Of a stretch of 64,000 nucleotides of DNA, positions 41,682 to 50,543 are shown piece after piece. Numbering within the stretch: position 1 is the stretch's first letter; each line of letters starts with the position of its first letter. The DNA comes from JAVBLD01 sp031553705 (lineage in GTDB: Bacteria > Bacteroidota > Bacteroidia > Bacteroidales > Marinifilaceae), in NCBI GenBank assembly GCA_031553705.1, contig JAVBLD010000001.1, forward strand, positions 62,001 to 126,000, written 5' to 3'. A program made the position numbers and the translations under genes. The notes under the pieces were generated by a model. It was not told where the DNA came from and ran no database searches. It saw only the letters and a program-made list of their open reading frames with translations.

Positions 41682-43928
41682 ATGAAAAGCTTTTTCCTTC
41701 TTCTAACTCTACTCCTTCCGGCCGGCAATTATCTTGCGGCACAACAAAAACAACTAAGCCTTAACGATTTTTTTGTCAACGGGACATTCCAGACCAGAGG
41801 GATCTACGGAGTTCGTTCGATGAATGACGGAGAGCACTATACCGTACTTGAAAACAAAGGTACTAAAATCGCAAAGTATAGCTACAAAACCGGACAATCC
41901 GTTGCAACATTACTGGATCTTTCGGAAAAAGAAAATACCGGAGTAAAACGGATTGATGCCTATGAATTCAACTCGAACGAGAATAAGATACTGATCTGTA
42001 CAAACCGTCAACCGATCTATCGCCGTTCATTTACCGCCGATTATTATATATTCGACCTGAGAAACAGAGAATTAAAACCATTATCGGCCGGTGGAAGCCA
42101 ACGCCTGGCCACCTTTTCTCCTGACGGCATAAAGATTGCTTTTGTCCGGGATAATAACATTTTTATCCATGATCTCCGCTTCGGATCCGAACTACGGATC
42201 ACTAAAGACGGAGAGACGAACCGGATCATAAACGGAGCCCCCGACTGGGTATACGAAGAAGAGTTCGGTTTTAATAAGGCATTCGAATGGGCACCCGACG
42301 GTTCGTCTCTGGCCTTCATCAGGTTTGACGAATCAGCGGTAAAAGAGTTCCGGATAAATATGTTCGAAGGGATGTATCCGGCCTTAAAAGAAAACGAACT
42401 TTACCCGTCGGATTATATCTACAAGTATCCGAAGAGCGGCGAAAGAAACGCGACGGTTTCCGTACATGTATACGACGTAAAAGAACGGGCAATCCAAACA
42501 ATGGATATCGGAACCGAAAAAGACATATATATTCCCCGTATCCAATGGACCAAAGATCCGAAAAAACTGGCGATCATCCGGTTGAACCGCCTCCAGAATA
42601 AAATGGATATCTTGCAGGCAAACGTACGTACAGGCAAAACCTCCCTGCTCTATCAGGAGGAGAACAAATACTATATCGATGAGAGCAACCTGGACCACCT
42701 GGTCTTTCTTGAAGACGGCCTGCATTTTGTGATCACCGGCGAAAAAAGCGGCTATATGCACATCTACCTGTACGACATGACCGGGAAGCTTAAACAATCA
42801 GTCACTTCCGGACAATACGACATCATTGATTTCTATGGGTATGATTCCAAACGAAAACTGTACTACTACTCTTCGTATGAAGAATCGCCATTGGAAAAAT
42901 ACACCTACTCGATCAGCCTCAAAGGAGAAAAAAAGAAACTGACTCCGCAGAAAGGCTGGAACGAAGTGAGTTTTTGCTCAACATTCAGCTACTATATAAA
43001 CATCGTCTCCAACGCCGAAATGCCCCCGGTAACCGCTTTGTATCAGGCGAACGGTAAGCAACTCCGTATTTTGGAAGAGAATCGGAACCTGAAAGAGACG
43101 CTGAAACAATATACGATTGCGCAACGCGAATTTATACAGATACCCGCCGCCGACGGCAAAACAATGCTGAATGCCTGGATCATGAAACCGGTAAATTTCG
43201 ACGCCACACGGAAGTATCCGTTACTGATTACACAGTACAGCGGCCCGAACTCGCAACAGGTAAAGAACAGCTGGAGTATAAGCTGGCTGAACTATCTTGC
43301 ACAGGAAGGGTATATCGTTGCCTGTATCGATCCGCGCGGGACCGCTGCACGGGGAGAAGAGTTCCGGAAATGTACCTATATGCAACTCGGAAAGATTGAA
43401 AGCGACGATATCATCGCCTCAGCCAAATGGTTATCCGGACAACCCTATATTGATGCCCGGAAAATCGGGATATGGGGATGGAGCTACGGAGGTTTTATGT
43501 CCTCATTGTGTCTGATGAAAGGTAACGATGTCTTTTCTACCGCTATCGCCGTAGCGCCGGTAACCCATTATAAATATTACGATTCGATCTATACCGAACG
43601 ATTCATGCGTACTCCGCAGGAAAATCCGAAAGGATATAACGAAAATGCACCGTTGAACTGGGCCGACAAACTGAAAGGTAATTTGCTGCTATGTCATGGC
43701 ACAGCCGACGATAACGTACACGTACAGAATACATACGAATTGGCTGAAAGGCTGGTACAGGCAAACAAACAGTTCGATATGGCGATCTATACCAACCGGA
43801 ATCATTTTATCAACGGCGGCAATACGACCCTTCAACTATATACGAGATTTGTGGATTACCTGAATAAAAATCTAAAACCACAGATAAACACGGATTATGT
43901 TCAGATAAACACAGATTCGAAAAAATGA
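41682..43928 (+). CDS. Dipeptidyl-peptidase IV-like serine peptidase (S9B)
   Basis: 748 residues from the ATG at 41682. That start gives a signal peptide (MKSFFLLLTLLLPAGNYLAAQQ); the ATG at 41628 would prepend 18 residues translated from a heptad tract and is not favoured. The N-terminal beta-propeller covers about 40-480, including GAPDWVYEEEFGFNKAFEW with the substrate-binding Glu pair. The alpha/beta-hydrolase domain has the nucleophile in GIWGWSYGGFMSS, Asp in HGTADDNVH and His in NRNHFING. It removes N-terminal X-Pro dipeptides in the periplasm. The last dozen residues are encoded by an AGAT-type repeat. Confidence 0.92.
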   Translation: MKSFFLLLTLLLPAGNYLAAQQKQLSLNDFFVNGTFQTRGIYGVRSMNDGEHYTVLENKGTKIAKYSYKTGQSVATLLDLSEKENTGVKRIDAYEFNSNENKILICTNRQPIYRRSFTADYYIFDLRNRELKPLSAGGSQRLATFSPDGIKIAFVRDNNIFIHDLRFGSELRITKDGETNRIINGAPDWVYEEEFGFNKAFEWAPDGSSLAFIRFDESAVKEFRINMFEGMYPALKENELYPSDYIYKYPKSGERNATVSVHVYDVKERAIQTMDIGTEKDIYIPRIQWTKDPKKLAIIRLNRLQNKMDILQANVRTGKTSLLYQEENKYYIDESNLDHLVFLEDGLHFVITGEKSGYMHIYLYDMTGKLKQSVTSGQYDIIDFYGYDSKRKLYYYSSYEESPLEKYTYSISLKGEKKKLTPQKGWNEVSFCSTFSYYINIVSNAEMPPVTALYQANGKQLRILEENRNLKETLKQYTIAQREFIQIPAADGKTMLNAWIMKPVNFDATRKYPLLITQYSGPNSQQVKNSWSISWLNYLAQEGYIVACIDPRGTAARGEEFRKCTYMQLGKIESDDIIASAKWLSGQPYIDARKIGIWGWSYGGFMSSLCLMKGNDVFSTAIAVAPVTHYKYYDSIYTERFMRTPQENPKGYNENAPLNWADKLKGNLLLCHGTADDNVHVQNTYELAERLVQANKQFDMAIYTNRNHFINGGNTTLQLYTRFVDYLNKNLKPQINTDYVQINTDSKK
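43878..43919. repeat. AGAT-type helical-period repeat at the peptidase 3' end
   Basis: CCACAGATAAACACGGATTA and TTCAGATAAACACAGATT at about 22-nt spacing encode PQINTDYVQINTDS, visibly a duplicated INTD unit, before the TGA at 43926. Confidence 0.7.
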
Positions 43929-43953
43929 CGAGATTTATAATAAGATCAGGTCA

Positions 43954-44026
43954 AAGGTACACGGTGCAAGATAATTCGTAATTCTTAAAGCTTGCCGCCT
44001 GCTACCCGCCACCTGCCACCCGTTTA
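43954..44026. repeat. Long in-phase heptad tract
   Basis: About ten 7-nt words keep one phase: AAGGTAC and ACGGTGC, then AAGATAA, TTCGTAA, TTCTTAA, then AGCTTGC, CGCCTGC, TACCCGC, CACCTGC and CACCCGT. The word changes in blocks while the spacing stays 7. It fills the gap between the peptidase and pepD. Confidence 0.75.
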
Positions 44027-44037
44027 AAATATAAATT

Positions 44038-45501
44038 ATGAGTAATGAGATTAAAAATTTAAAACCGGAAGCCGTTTGGGCAAATTTCTACAAACTGACA
44101 CTGGTACCCCGTCCATCCAACCATGAAGAAAAAGCAAGAGCTTTTATGATGGATTGGGCGAAAGAACACCACATCGATGCACAAATAGATGAAGTCGGGA
44201 ACATCATTATGAGTAAACCGGCCACTCCGGGTATGGAGAACCGGAGAGGGATCATCCTTCAGGGCCACCTGGATATGGTACCTCAGAAAAACGAAGACAC
44301 CGTACACGATTTCGAAAAAGATCCGATTCAGGCGTATGTGGATGGAGAATGGGTAAGAGCGAAAGGAACAACCCTGGGCGCCGATAACGGTATGGGTGTC
44401 GCCGCCGCGATGGCAGTTCTGACGGATACCGATATCCAACATGGACCGATCGAAGTGCTGATCACGGCTACCGAAGAGACCGGTATGGACGGAGCCATCG
44501 GACTAAAACCAGGTATACTAAAGGGAGAGATTTTGTTGAATCTCGACTCTGAAGACGAAGGCGAACTTTATGTAGGATGTGCAGGCGGTATGGATTCTAC
44601 TATTGTATTCAACTATGAAGAAGAAACCGTTCCGGCCAAAAGCAAAGCTTACCGGTTGGCCGTAAAAGGACTAAAAGGCGGTCACTCCGGAATGGATATC
44701 AATCTGGGCAGAGGAAACTCCAACAAATTATTGTTCCGTTTCCTGAAAACCTATGCCCAAAAATTGGGAATAAGAGTATCTTCCATCACCGGCGGTTCGC
44801 TTCGTAACGCGATACCACGCGAATCATTTGCAGTGATTGTCGTTCCTGAAGCCAACGACAAAGCGCTATATGCTGCGATCAGAGAAGCGGAGCAAATCTA
44901 CAAGGCAGAACTGGAGGCAAAAGAACCGACGCTGCAAATCTTTGCAGAAGAGACTGCTATGCCGGCATTCGTAATCGACGGGACAGTTCAATCCCGGTTA
45001 GCGAACGCAATCCTTGCCTGCCCGAACGGTACGGTACGGATGATCGATTCAATGCCCGGCACGGTAGAAACCTCCAATAACCTGGCCATTGTAAAATCGG
45101 AAAAAAGAAAGATCACTGTTAATACCCTGATGCGCTCATCCGTGGACTCTGCCAAAATAGCCCTGGGTCAATCAGTCGAAGCCGTTTTTGAATTGGCAAA
45201 AGCAGACTCTATCGTACTTGACGGCTCCTATCCGGGTTGGAAACCGAACCCCGACTCCGCGATCCTGAAAACGATGCAGGAAGTATACAAAGGCCTCTAC
45301 GGAAAAATACCGGCTGTTATGGCCGTACATGCCGGCTTGGAATGTGGCATACTCGGAGCGGCTTATCCTCACTGGGATATGATCTCCTTCGGCCCGACCA
45401 TCCGTCATCCTCACTCTCCCGACGAAAAGGTAGAGATCGCTTCTGTTGCCAAGTTTTGGGAATTCCTGAAAGCAACCCTGAAAAATGTTCCGGTAAAATA
45501 A
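44038..45501 (+). CDS. pepD: Aminoacyl-histidine dipeptidase (PepD, M20 family)
   Basis: A 487-residue zinc metallopeptidase hydrolysing Xaa-His dipeptides such as carnosine. GIILQGHLDMVPQKN near residue 80 carries the first His and Asp ligands, GTTLGADNGMGVAAAM near 112 the bridging Asp, ITATEETGMDGAIGL near 143 the catalytic and metal glutamates, and NLDSEDEGELYVG the next Asp; a lid domain follows and HAGLECGILG near 440 supplies a late residue set. Length is normal. It is cytoplasmic, having no signal peptide. A strong hairpin terminator follows 20 nt after the stop. Confidence 0.95.
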   Translation: MSNEIKNLKPEAVWANFYKLTLVPRPSNHEEKARAFMMDWAKEHHIDAQIDEVGNIIMSKPATPGMENRRGIILQGHLDMVPQKNEDTVHDFEKDPIQAYVDGEWVRAKGTTLGADNGMGVAAAMAVLTDTDIQHGPIEVLITATEETGMDGAIGLKPGILKGEILLNLDSEDEGELYVGCAGGMDSTIVFNYEEETVPAKSKAYRLAVKGLKGGHSGMDINLGRGNSNKLLFRFLKTYAQKLGIRVSSITGGSLRNAIPRESFAVIVVPEANDKALYAAIREAEQIYKAELEAKEPTLQIFAEETAMPAFVIDGTVQSRLANAILACPNGTVRMIDSMPGTVETSNNLAIVKSEKRKITVNTLMRSSVDSAKIALGQSVEAVFELAKADSIVLDGSYPGWKPNPDSAILKTMQEVYKGLYGKIPAVMAVHAGLECGILGAAYPHWDMISFGPTIRHPHSPDEKVEIASVAKFWEFLKATLKNVPVK

Positions 45502-45520
45502 GTACAAGCTTTATAAATTC

Positions 45521-45556
45521 AAAACAGCATCCCGAAACCTGTCAGGATGCTGTTTT
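45521..45556. terminator. Bidirectional terminator between pepD and the tail-spike gene
   Basis: AAAACAGCATCC and GGATGCTGTTTT form a 12-bp stem with T-rich flanks on both strands. It lies between convergent genes and can serve both. A related hairpin is at 50431-50465. Confidence 0.85.
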
Positions 45557-45571
45557 TCAATATACCCGATC

Positions 45572-47857
45572 TTACCGGTTTATAAAATCCTCAATCGCTT
45601 TAAGTCTCTCTTCCAGTTCGGACACTCTCTTTTTAAGCTCCTGATTCTCTTTTCTCCGTTCCAGCACCTCTTTCTGTAATCCTTTTAAGGTCAGAATACC
45701 GATCTTCGATTCCTCTAACGAATACACCGTCTCCTCCGAACCATGCACGATACAGGGAAAATGTTCTTTCCACCACTGTGCGGATGTACCTATCGAATGA
45801 TATTCAGACTCATTTTCCTTTACCCAGTCATATTCAAATACTGGGGCATCAGTAAGCATTGGTAAAATTTCCTGTACATGCTCTACATTCTTTTTAAAAC
45901 GGATATCCGACGAAGTACCGTTAGGTAAATTTCCGCTATGATATAAAGTATACTGATCGAAATAAGGAGTGCCGTCATCTCGGATTCCTAGATATTTTGC
46001 GCTGTTATTATTATAAATATATATACCATAATTTTGATTAGGAATCCAACCAATAACTCCTTTTGTGACACCTCCGGAAACAAATCTTATATACTATTCA
46101 TAATCAGCATCAACCCGAATTTCTGGGCATTGATTTAAATTAAATGAATCAAAATATACTTGCTCGGTAAACGTACCACCATTTGTTTGAATATAATTAT
46201 TGAGGTCTGATATATAAGCCAACTGATTGTTATACCACTTGGGTCTTGAACCATCCTTATAAAGCATCAAAGCCTGAGATGGACTAGAACCATTATGACA
46301 AATCATAAAATTTCCGACAGTGACAGAAGGTCCGGTACTACCCACCAACCACTGCCCATCAATAGTCCCGGAATCTGCATCACTATCACACCTAACATTG
46401 ATAATACTCCAACCATTATTTGCCTTTCCTATACGTATTCCTTCATTATAACTATCATTCGAAGGGTCTTCAACAGGATTTATTCGCACCTTGCCGGAGA
46501 TCTCCTCTTTAGTATAATATTTATTCCCGCTTCTGATTAATGTAGTCGGAGAAGCACAAAATACAGGTGCCGTATGTGCCGTATTTGAGGTGACTGGAGC
46601 CGGGGAGGTATAGCTTTGAAGTGTTGTGTCTCCTACGTTCCAGACAATCTCGCTATTTACGACTCCATCCGATATTTCCATATCATACCGGTTAGCAATC
46701 ACATAACCTGCTCCCAGTTTAAGTTTCGGATTTATAATCTGAACACTTTCTGTGGTACCGTATATTTTAATATACCGGGTATTCGGGGAAAGGCCAATCG
46801 TTTCGGTTAAAGGTTCTCCGATATGAAATATGTATGGACTAAATATACCGATACCATATCCGCCGGTAATTAAAATTCCCGTACCCAAAAACTGATTATA
46901 ATGATCGCTACCTACATCATTAATATAATAATCACTGCCACTACCGTCGGTTGTATTAAGGTTCATCCCGTATTTATTAGTGGCAGGGTAGGACTTTTGC
47001 CAGGGATTTGTCCCTAAATTATATAGCGATTCACAGCCCGGTGAGATAAGATTCACACAGGTACAAGATCCCCTTAGCCAGTAACCTATTCCGGAACCTT
47101 CCGCAGCGCAACTGGAGAGTGTGGAGTAAGAAAGGTCCTTGACTAAAAAGGCCGCATAGTTAGCCGAAGCAACGTATACTGTCTGAATCTGCACGGAAGT
47201 ACCTCCGTTAATAAAAATTCCATGGCCGCCGGCGCCGGATATGCGGGTGCTCATGATGGAAGATAATATCGGGGTATCAAGGTATATTGCGTGCGATTTG
47301 GTATATTTAATAAAGACATTATCTATACAGATTTGGTTTACGGTATTTCCGGGAGTGGATATTGGTCCGGAACTTGCTTTTTCAAGATAAATACCTCCGA
47401 CTCCATTTAGTCTATTGCCCGGATTGTTATATTGCCTGTCACAACTTGTGCGAATGCCGATAAGATTGCAACTCCGGAGAGTAAAACAACCATAACCGCG
47501 GCCTTTGACATGGTAGCCATTTAGGGTGGTGTCCGCATTCGTCATTTCAAATGTGGTAACCTCCGTCAAATTGTTCGGATTGGCAGATCTGCCGGTTCCT
47601 TCGATAGTCACTGAGTCGGACTGGATATTAAACATGTTTGTACCGGAGGTATTGTTCATTGTCAGGTGTACCGCTCCGAAACGGATTACACAGGACTTGT
47701 TGGTGTTGATCGGGGTGTTAAAATTATAGTTCCCCCGATAATAGGTACAATCGATGATTTCACCGGTAGTTGTAAGGGAATTGATAGCTTCCTGTAAACC
47801 AGGACTTAAGTCGTTGTTGGCGGGAGTGGGGGTTGAAAAATCTTCTAAACGTATCAT
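45572..47857 (-). pseudogene. Phage-type tail-spike protein with intramolecular chaperone, split by an amber codon
   Basis: From the ATG at 47857 one frame runs 761 codons to the TAA at 45572, broken only by a TAG at 46094-46096 (codon 588). Before it lies a pectate-lyase-like right-handed beta-helix (for example NKSCVIRFGAVHLTM, SCNLIGIRTSCD, STLSSCAAEGSG). After it the same frame reads YIRFVSGGVTKGVIGW, then LYHSGNLPNGTSSDIRFKKN, then a C-terminal S74-type chaperone domain ending in a coiled coil (RRKENQELKKRVSELEERLKAIEDFINR). These are features of self-trimming tail spikes. No other phage gene is nearby. The frame opens 23 codons earlier, but MIRLEDFSTPTP is the natural start. Confidence 0.8.
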
Positions 47858-48034
47858 AACATTTAAATTAATAATGAATAATATAGTTATAACTACACAA
47901 AAAGCAGATACATTATGTATCAGCACAAACCAAAACAGAGCGATAATACATTGTTATTGAATTAATAAATAATCACAATAAGAATCACCACATTACATAC
48001 AAATAACCGCTCTCTGGAAAATCCAAATCGTCAA

Positions 48035-48066
48035 CAAATATAATAAATAATATAAATATTATTAAA
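48035..48066 (-). promoter_or_regulatory. Candidate promoter of the tail-spike gene
   Basis: On the minus strand a TATATTTG -7 box (48035-48042) follows a TTTA (-33, consensus TTTG) with a 20-nt spacer, leaving a leader of about 170 nt before the ATG at 47857. Confidence 0.4.
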
Positions 48067-48227
48067 ATATTGGTAAATACATTTCTATTTTATATGAAAT
48101 TCTCCATACCTGCTCTATGAGCCGGATATCATTTATAAAAATCAATTTTACTTGTATCTTATCGCTTATTATGCAATTTTTTCTCTAAACGGAAATATGT
48201 ATAAAACGATCTGCTTAAAACATAAAA

Positions 48228-48256
48228 AGAGATACGGCTTATATGGCCGTATCTCT
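48228..48256 (-). terminator. Terminator of hutU
   Basis: AGAGATACGGC and GCCGTATCTCT form an 11-bp stem with a 7-nt loop, followed on the minus strand by CTTTTTATG. It lies 25 nt past the hutU stop. Confidence 0.85.
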
Positions 48257-48280
48257 CTATCCTATCTGTCTATAAATAAA

Positions 48281-50290
48281 TTAGAAAAGACTCTCTATCA
48301 GACAATCATCCGCATAATTCGGCAAAGTCACTTTCAGAGTCGGACATGCCTCCATCGCCCGTTTAATTGCAAATACGGCGCCTTCATTCCGCGCCCAGCT
48401 TCTCCGGGAGATACCATTGTTTACGTCCCAGAACAGCATGTTTTTCAAGCGGTCGTCAGCCTCTTTGCTTCCGTCGAGTACCATCCCGAATCCACCGTTG
48501 ATCACCTCTCCCCAACCTACTCCACCACCGTTATGAATCGATACCCAGGTAGCGCCCCGGAAAGAATCACCGATTACATTTTGCATCGCCATATCGGCTG
48601 TAAAACGCGAACCGTCATAGATATTTGATGTCTCCCGGTAAGGAGAGTCGGTACCGGAAACATCATGATGATCCCGTCCCAGCACCACCGGAGCTGATAA
48701 TTTACCGGTCGCCACAGCCTTATTAAAAGCTTCGGCTATCCGTATACGGCCTTCGGCATCGGCGTACAATATCCTGGCTTGCGATCCCACCACCAGGTTA
48801 TTCTCTCCGGCAGCCTTAATCCAACGAATATTATCGTCCATCTGTTGCCGGATCTCTTTAGGCGACTTACACATCAACTCCTCCAACACCCGGGCAGCCA
48901 ACTCGTCGGTCTTTGCCAGATCCTCAGGTTTTCCACTGGTACATACCCACCGGAACGGCCCGAAACCGTAGTCAAAACACATCGGTCCCATAATATCCTG
49001 CACATAGGACGGATACCTGAAATTACCGTCAGCCTTCATTACATCCGCCCCCGCCCGGGAAGATTCCAGTAAAAAGGCATTTCCGTAATCAAAGAAATAA
49101 GTGCCGAAACGCTCCACGCATTTATTAACAGCCGCCACATGCCGGCGTAATGTCTTCTGAACTTTCTCTTTAAACAACTCAGGATCTTCCGCCATCATCC
49201 GGTTACTTTCCTCAAAGCTTATCCCAACCGGGTAATAACCTCCGGCCCACGGATTATGCAACGAAGTCTGGTCGGAACCCAATTCAACGGCAATATTACC
49301 TTCGGCAAACCGCTCCCACACATCCACCACATTCCCCTGATAGGCTATTGAAACCACCTCTTTATTCTTTTTTGCTTTCTTTACCCTCTCCACCAATTGA
49401 TCCAGATCACCAATCACCTCATCCACCCAATGTTGAGAGTGGCGGGTATATGTAGCCTTCGGATTAATTTCGGCCGTAACGCTGACACAACCGGCAATAT
49501 TGGCTGCTCTCGGCTGCGCTCCGGACATTCCTCCCAAACCAGCGGTAATAAACAATTTACCGCCAAGCCCTTCTCCATGTTTGGCAATCTTACGGCCTGC
49601 ATTCAACACCGTAATCGTTGTACCATGTACAATCCCTTGCGGGCCGATATACATAAACGAGCCGGCGGTCATCTGCCCGTATTGCGATACTCCCAATGCG
49701 TTAAACCGCTCCCAATCATCCGCTTTCGAATAGTTCGGAATCACTATTCCATTCGTTACTACAACCCGCGGCGCTCCTTTATGCGACGGGAAAAGCCCCA
49801 TCGGATGTCCTGAATAAAGCACAAGGGTCTGCTCGTCGGTCATTTCGGAAAGGTACTTCATCGTCAACCTGTATTGCGCCCAATTCTGGAACGCCGCGCC
49901 ATTCCCGCCGTATGTAACCAATTCATGCGGATGCTGCGCCACTGCATGATCCAGGTTATTATCCACCATCAACATAATCGCGGCCGCTTGTAGGCTTTTG
50001 TGCGGATAATCCTTTATCGAACGCGCGTATATTTTATAATCGGGACGGAAACGATACATATATATCCGGCCATAATCTTCCAACTCCTGGGCAAATTCCG
50101 GCGCCAGCACCGGATGGTGCTTCGGATCGAAATACCTTAAAGCATTCCGTATCGCTAGCTTCTTTTCTTCCCTAGTTAAAATATCCTTCCTTTTCGGAGC
50201 ATGATTCACTTCCCTCTGATAAGGCTTCGGTTCCGGCAAAACCTCCGGAATTCCCTCCTTGATTGATCGTTGAAACTCTTGCAGTGTCAT
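48281..50290 (-). CDS. hutU: Urocanate hydratase
   Basis: A 669-residue NAD-dependent urocanase, the second step of histidine degradation, converting urocanate to imidazolone propionate. Diagnostic blocks include YGGNGAAFQNWAQYRLTMKYL, LYSGHPMGLFPSHKGAPR, FITAGLGGMSGAQPRAANIAG with the Rossmann-like glycines, DQTSLHNPWAGGYYP, and the conserved FDYGFGPFRWVCTSG active-site region. Length fits the longer urocanase form found in Bacteroidetes. hutH, hutI or ftcD are not in the window, so it stands alone here. It has its own terminator. Confidence 0.95.
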   Translation of the reverse strand: MTLQEFQRSIKEGIPEVLPEPKPYQREVNHAPKRKDILTREEKKLAIRNALRYFDPKHHPVLAPEFAQELEDYGRIYMYRFRPDYKIYARSIKDYPHKSLQAAAIMLMVDNNLDHAVAQHPHELVTYGGNGAAFQNWAQYRLTMKYLSEMTDEQTLVLYSGHPMGLFPSHKGAPRVVVTNGIVIPNYSKADDWERFNALGVSQYGQMTAGSFMYIGPQGIVHGTTITVLNAGRKIAKHGEGLGGKLFITAGLGGMSGAQPRAANIAGCVSVTAEINPKATYTRHSQHWVDEVIGDLDQLVERVKKAKKNKEVVSIAYQGNVVDVWERFAEGNIAVELGSDQTSLHNPWAGGYYPVGISFEESNRMMAEDPELFKEKVQKTLRRHVAAVNKCVERFGTYFFDYGNAFLLESSRAGADVMKADGNFRYPSYVQDIMGPMCFDYGFGPFRWVCTSGKPEDLAKTDELAARVLEELMCKSPKEIRQQMDDNIRWIKAAGENNLVVGSQARILYADAEGRIRIAEAFNKAVATGKLSAPVVLGRDHHDVSGTDSPYRETSNIYDGSRFTADMAMQNVIGDSFRGATWVSIHNGGGVGWGEVINGGFGMVLDGSKEADDRLKNMLFWDVNNGISRRSWARNEGAVFAIKRAMEACPTLKVTLPNYADDCLIESLF

Positions 50291-50430
50291 TTATCTTCTT
50301 TTTTAAATCATTTCCCATATATCAAGATGCTAAATTAATACATAAAAACGATTCCGTAAAAAAAAATAAAAACAAACCACCCGGAAACATCCAAATACCA
50401 CGATATCAGCAACCGGATATTTTCGAATTT

Positions 50431-50488
50431 AAACAGCATTCCGATAGAGTACCAGAATGCTGTTTATAAAATCCTCAATTACTTTAAG
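50431..50488 (-). pseudogene. Remnant of a second tail-spike gene end plus terminator
   Basis: A hairpin AAACAGCATTC/GAATGCTGTTT (50431-50465) closely matches the one at 45521-45556. Directly beside it, 50466-50488 encodes LKVIEDFIN on the minus strand, nearly identical to the last residues (LKAIEDFIN) of the tail-spike gene. The normal stop and spacer are missing. Only the end of a former copy survives, in the gap between hutU and the radical SAM gene; the hairpin may still terminate that gene. Confidence 0.65.
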
Positions 50489-50543
50489 AGTTACTCTGAT
50501 AAATAAACTGTTTGCAAATTTACGGGCAACATTGCCGGTAAAT

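Larger units (their letters stand above)
47858..48280. other. Intergenic region between tail-spike gene and hutU
   Basis: A very AT-rich gap of about 420 bp. It contains a candidate promoter for the tail-spike gene (48035-48066), an AT palindrome around 48048-48065 and the hutU terminator hairpin (48228-48256). No coding frame was seen. Confidence 0.5.

Noticed and set aside
45572..47857. Prophage or TAG-recoded phage region
   Set aside because: No capsid, portal, terminase, integrase or lysis gene is present, and neighbouring genes use TAG as a normal stop (for example the winged-helix gene and XRE copy 2).
48281..50290. Histidine-utilisation cluster
   Set aside because: Only hutU is present; neighbours are a tail-spike pseudogene and a radical SAM gene on other business.
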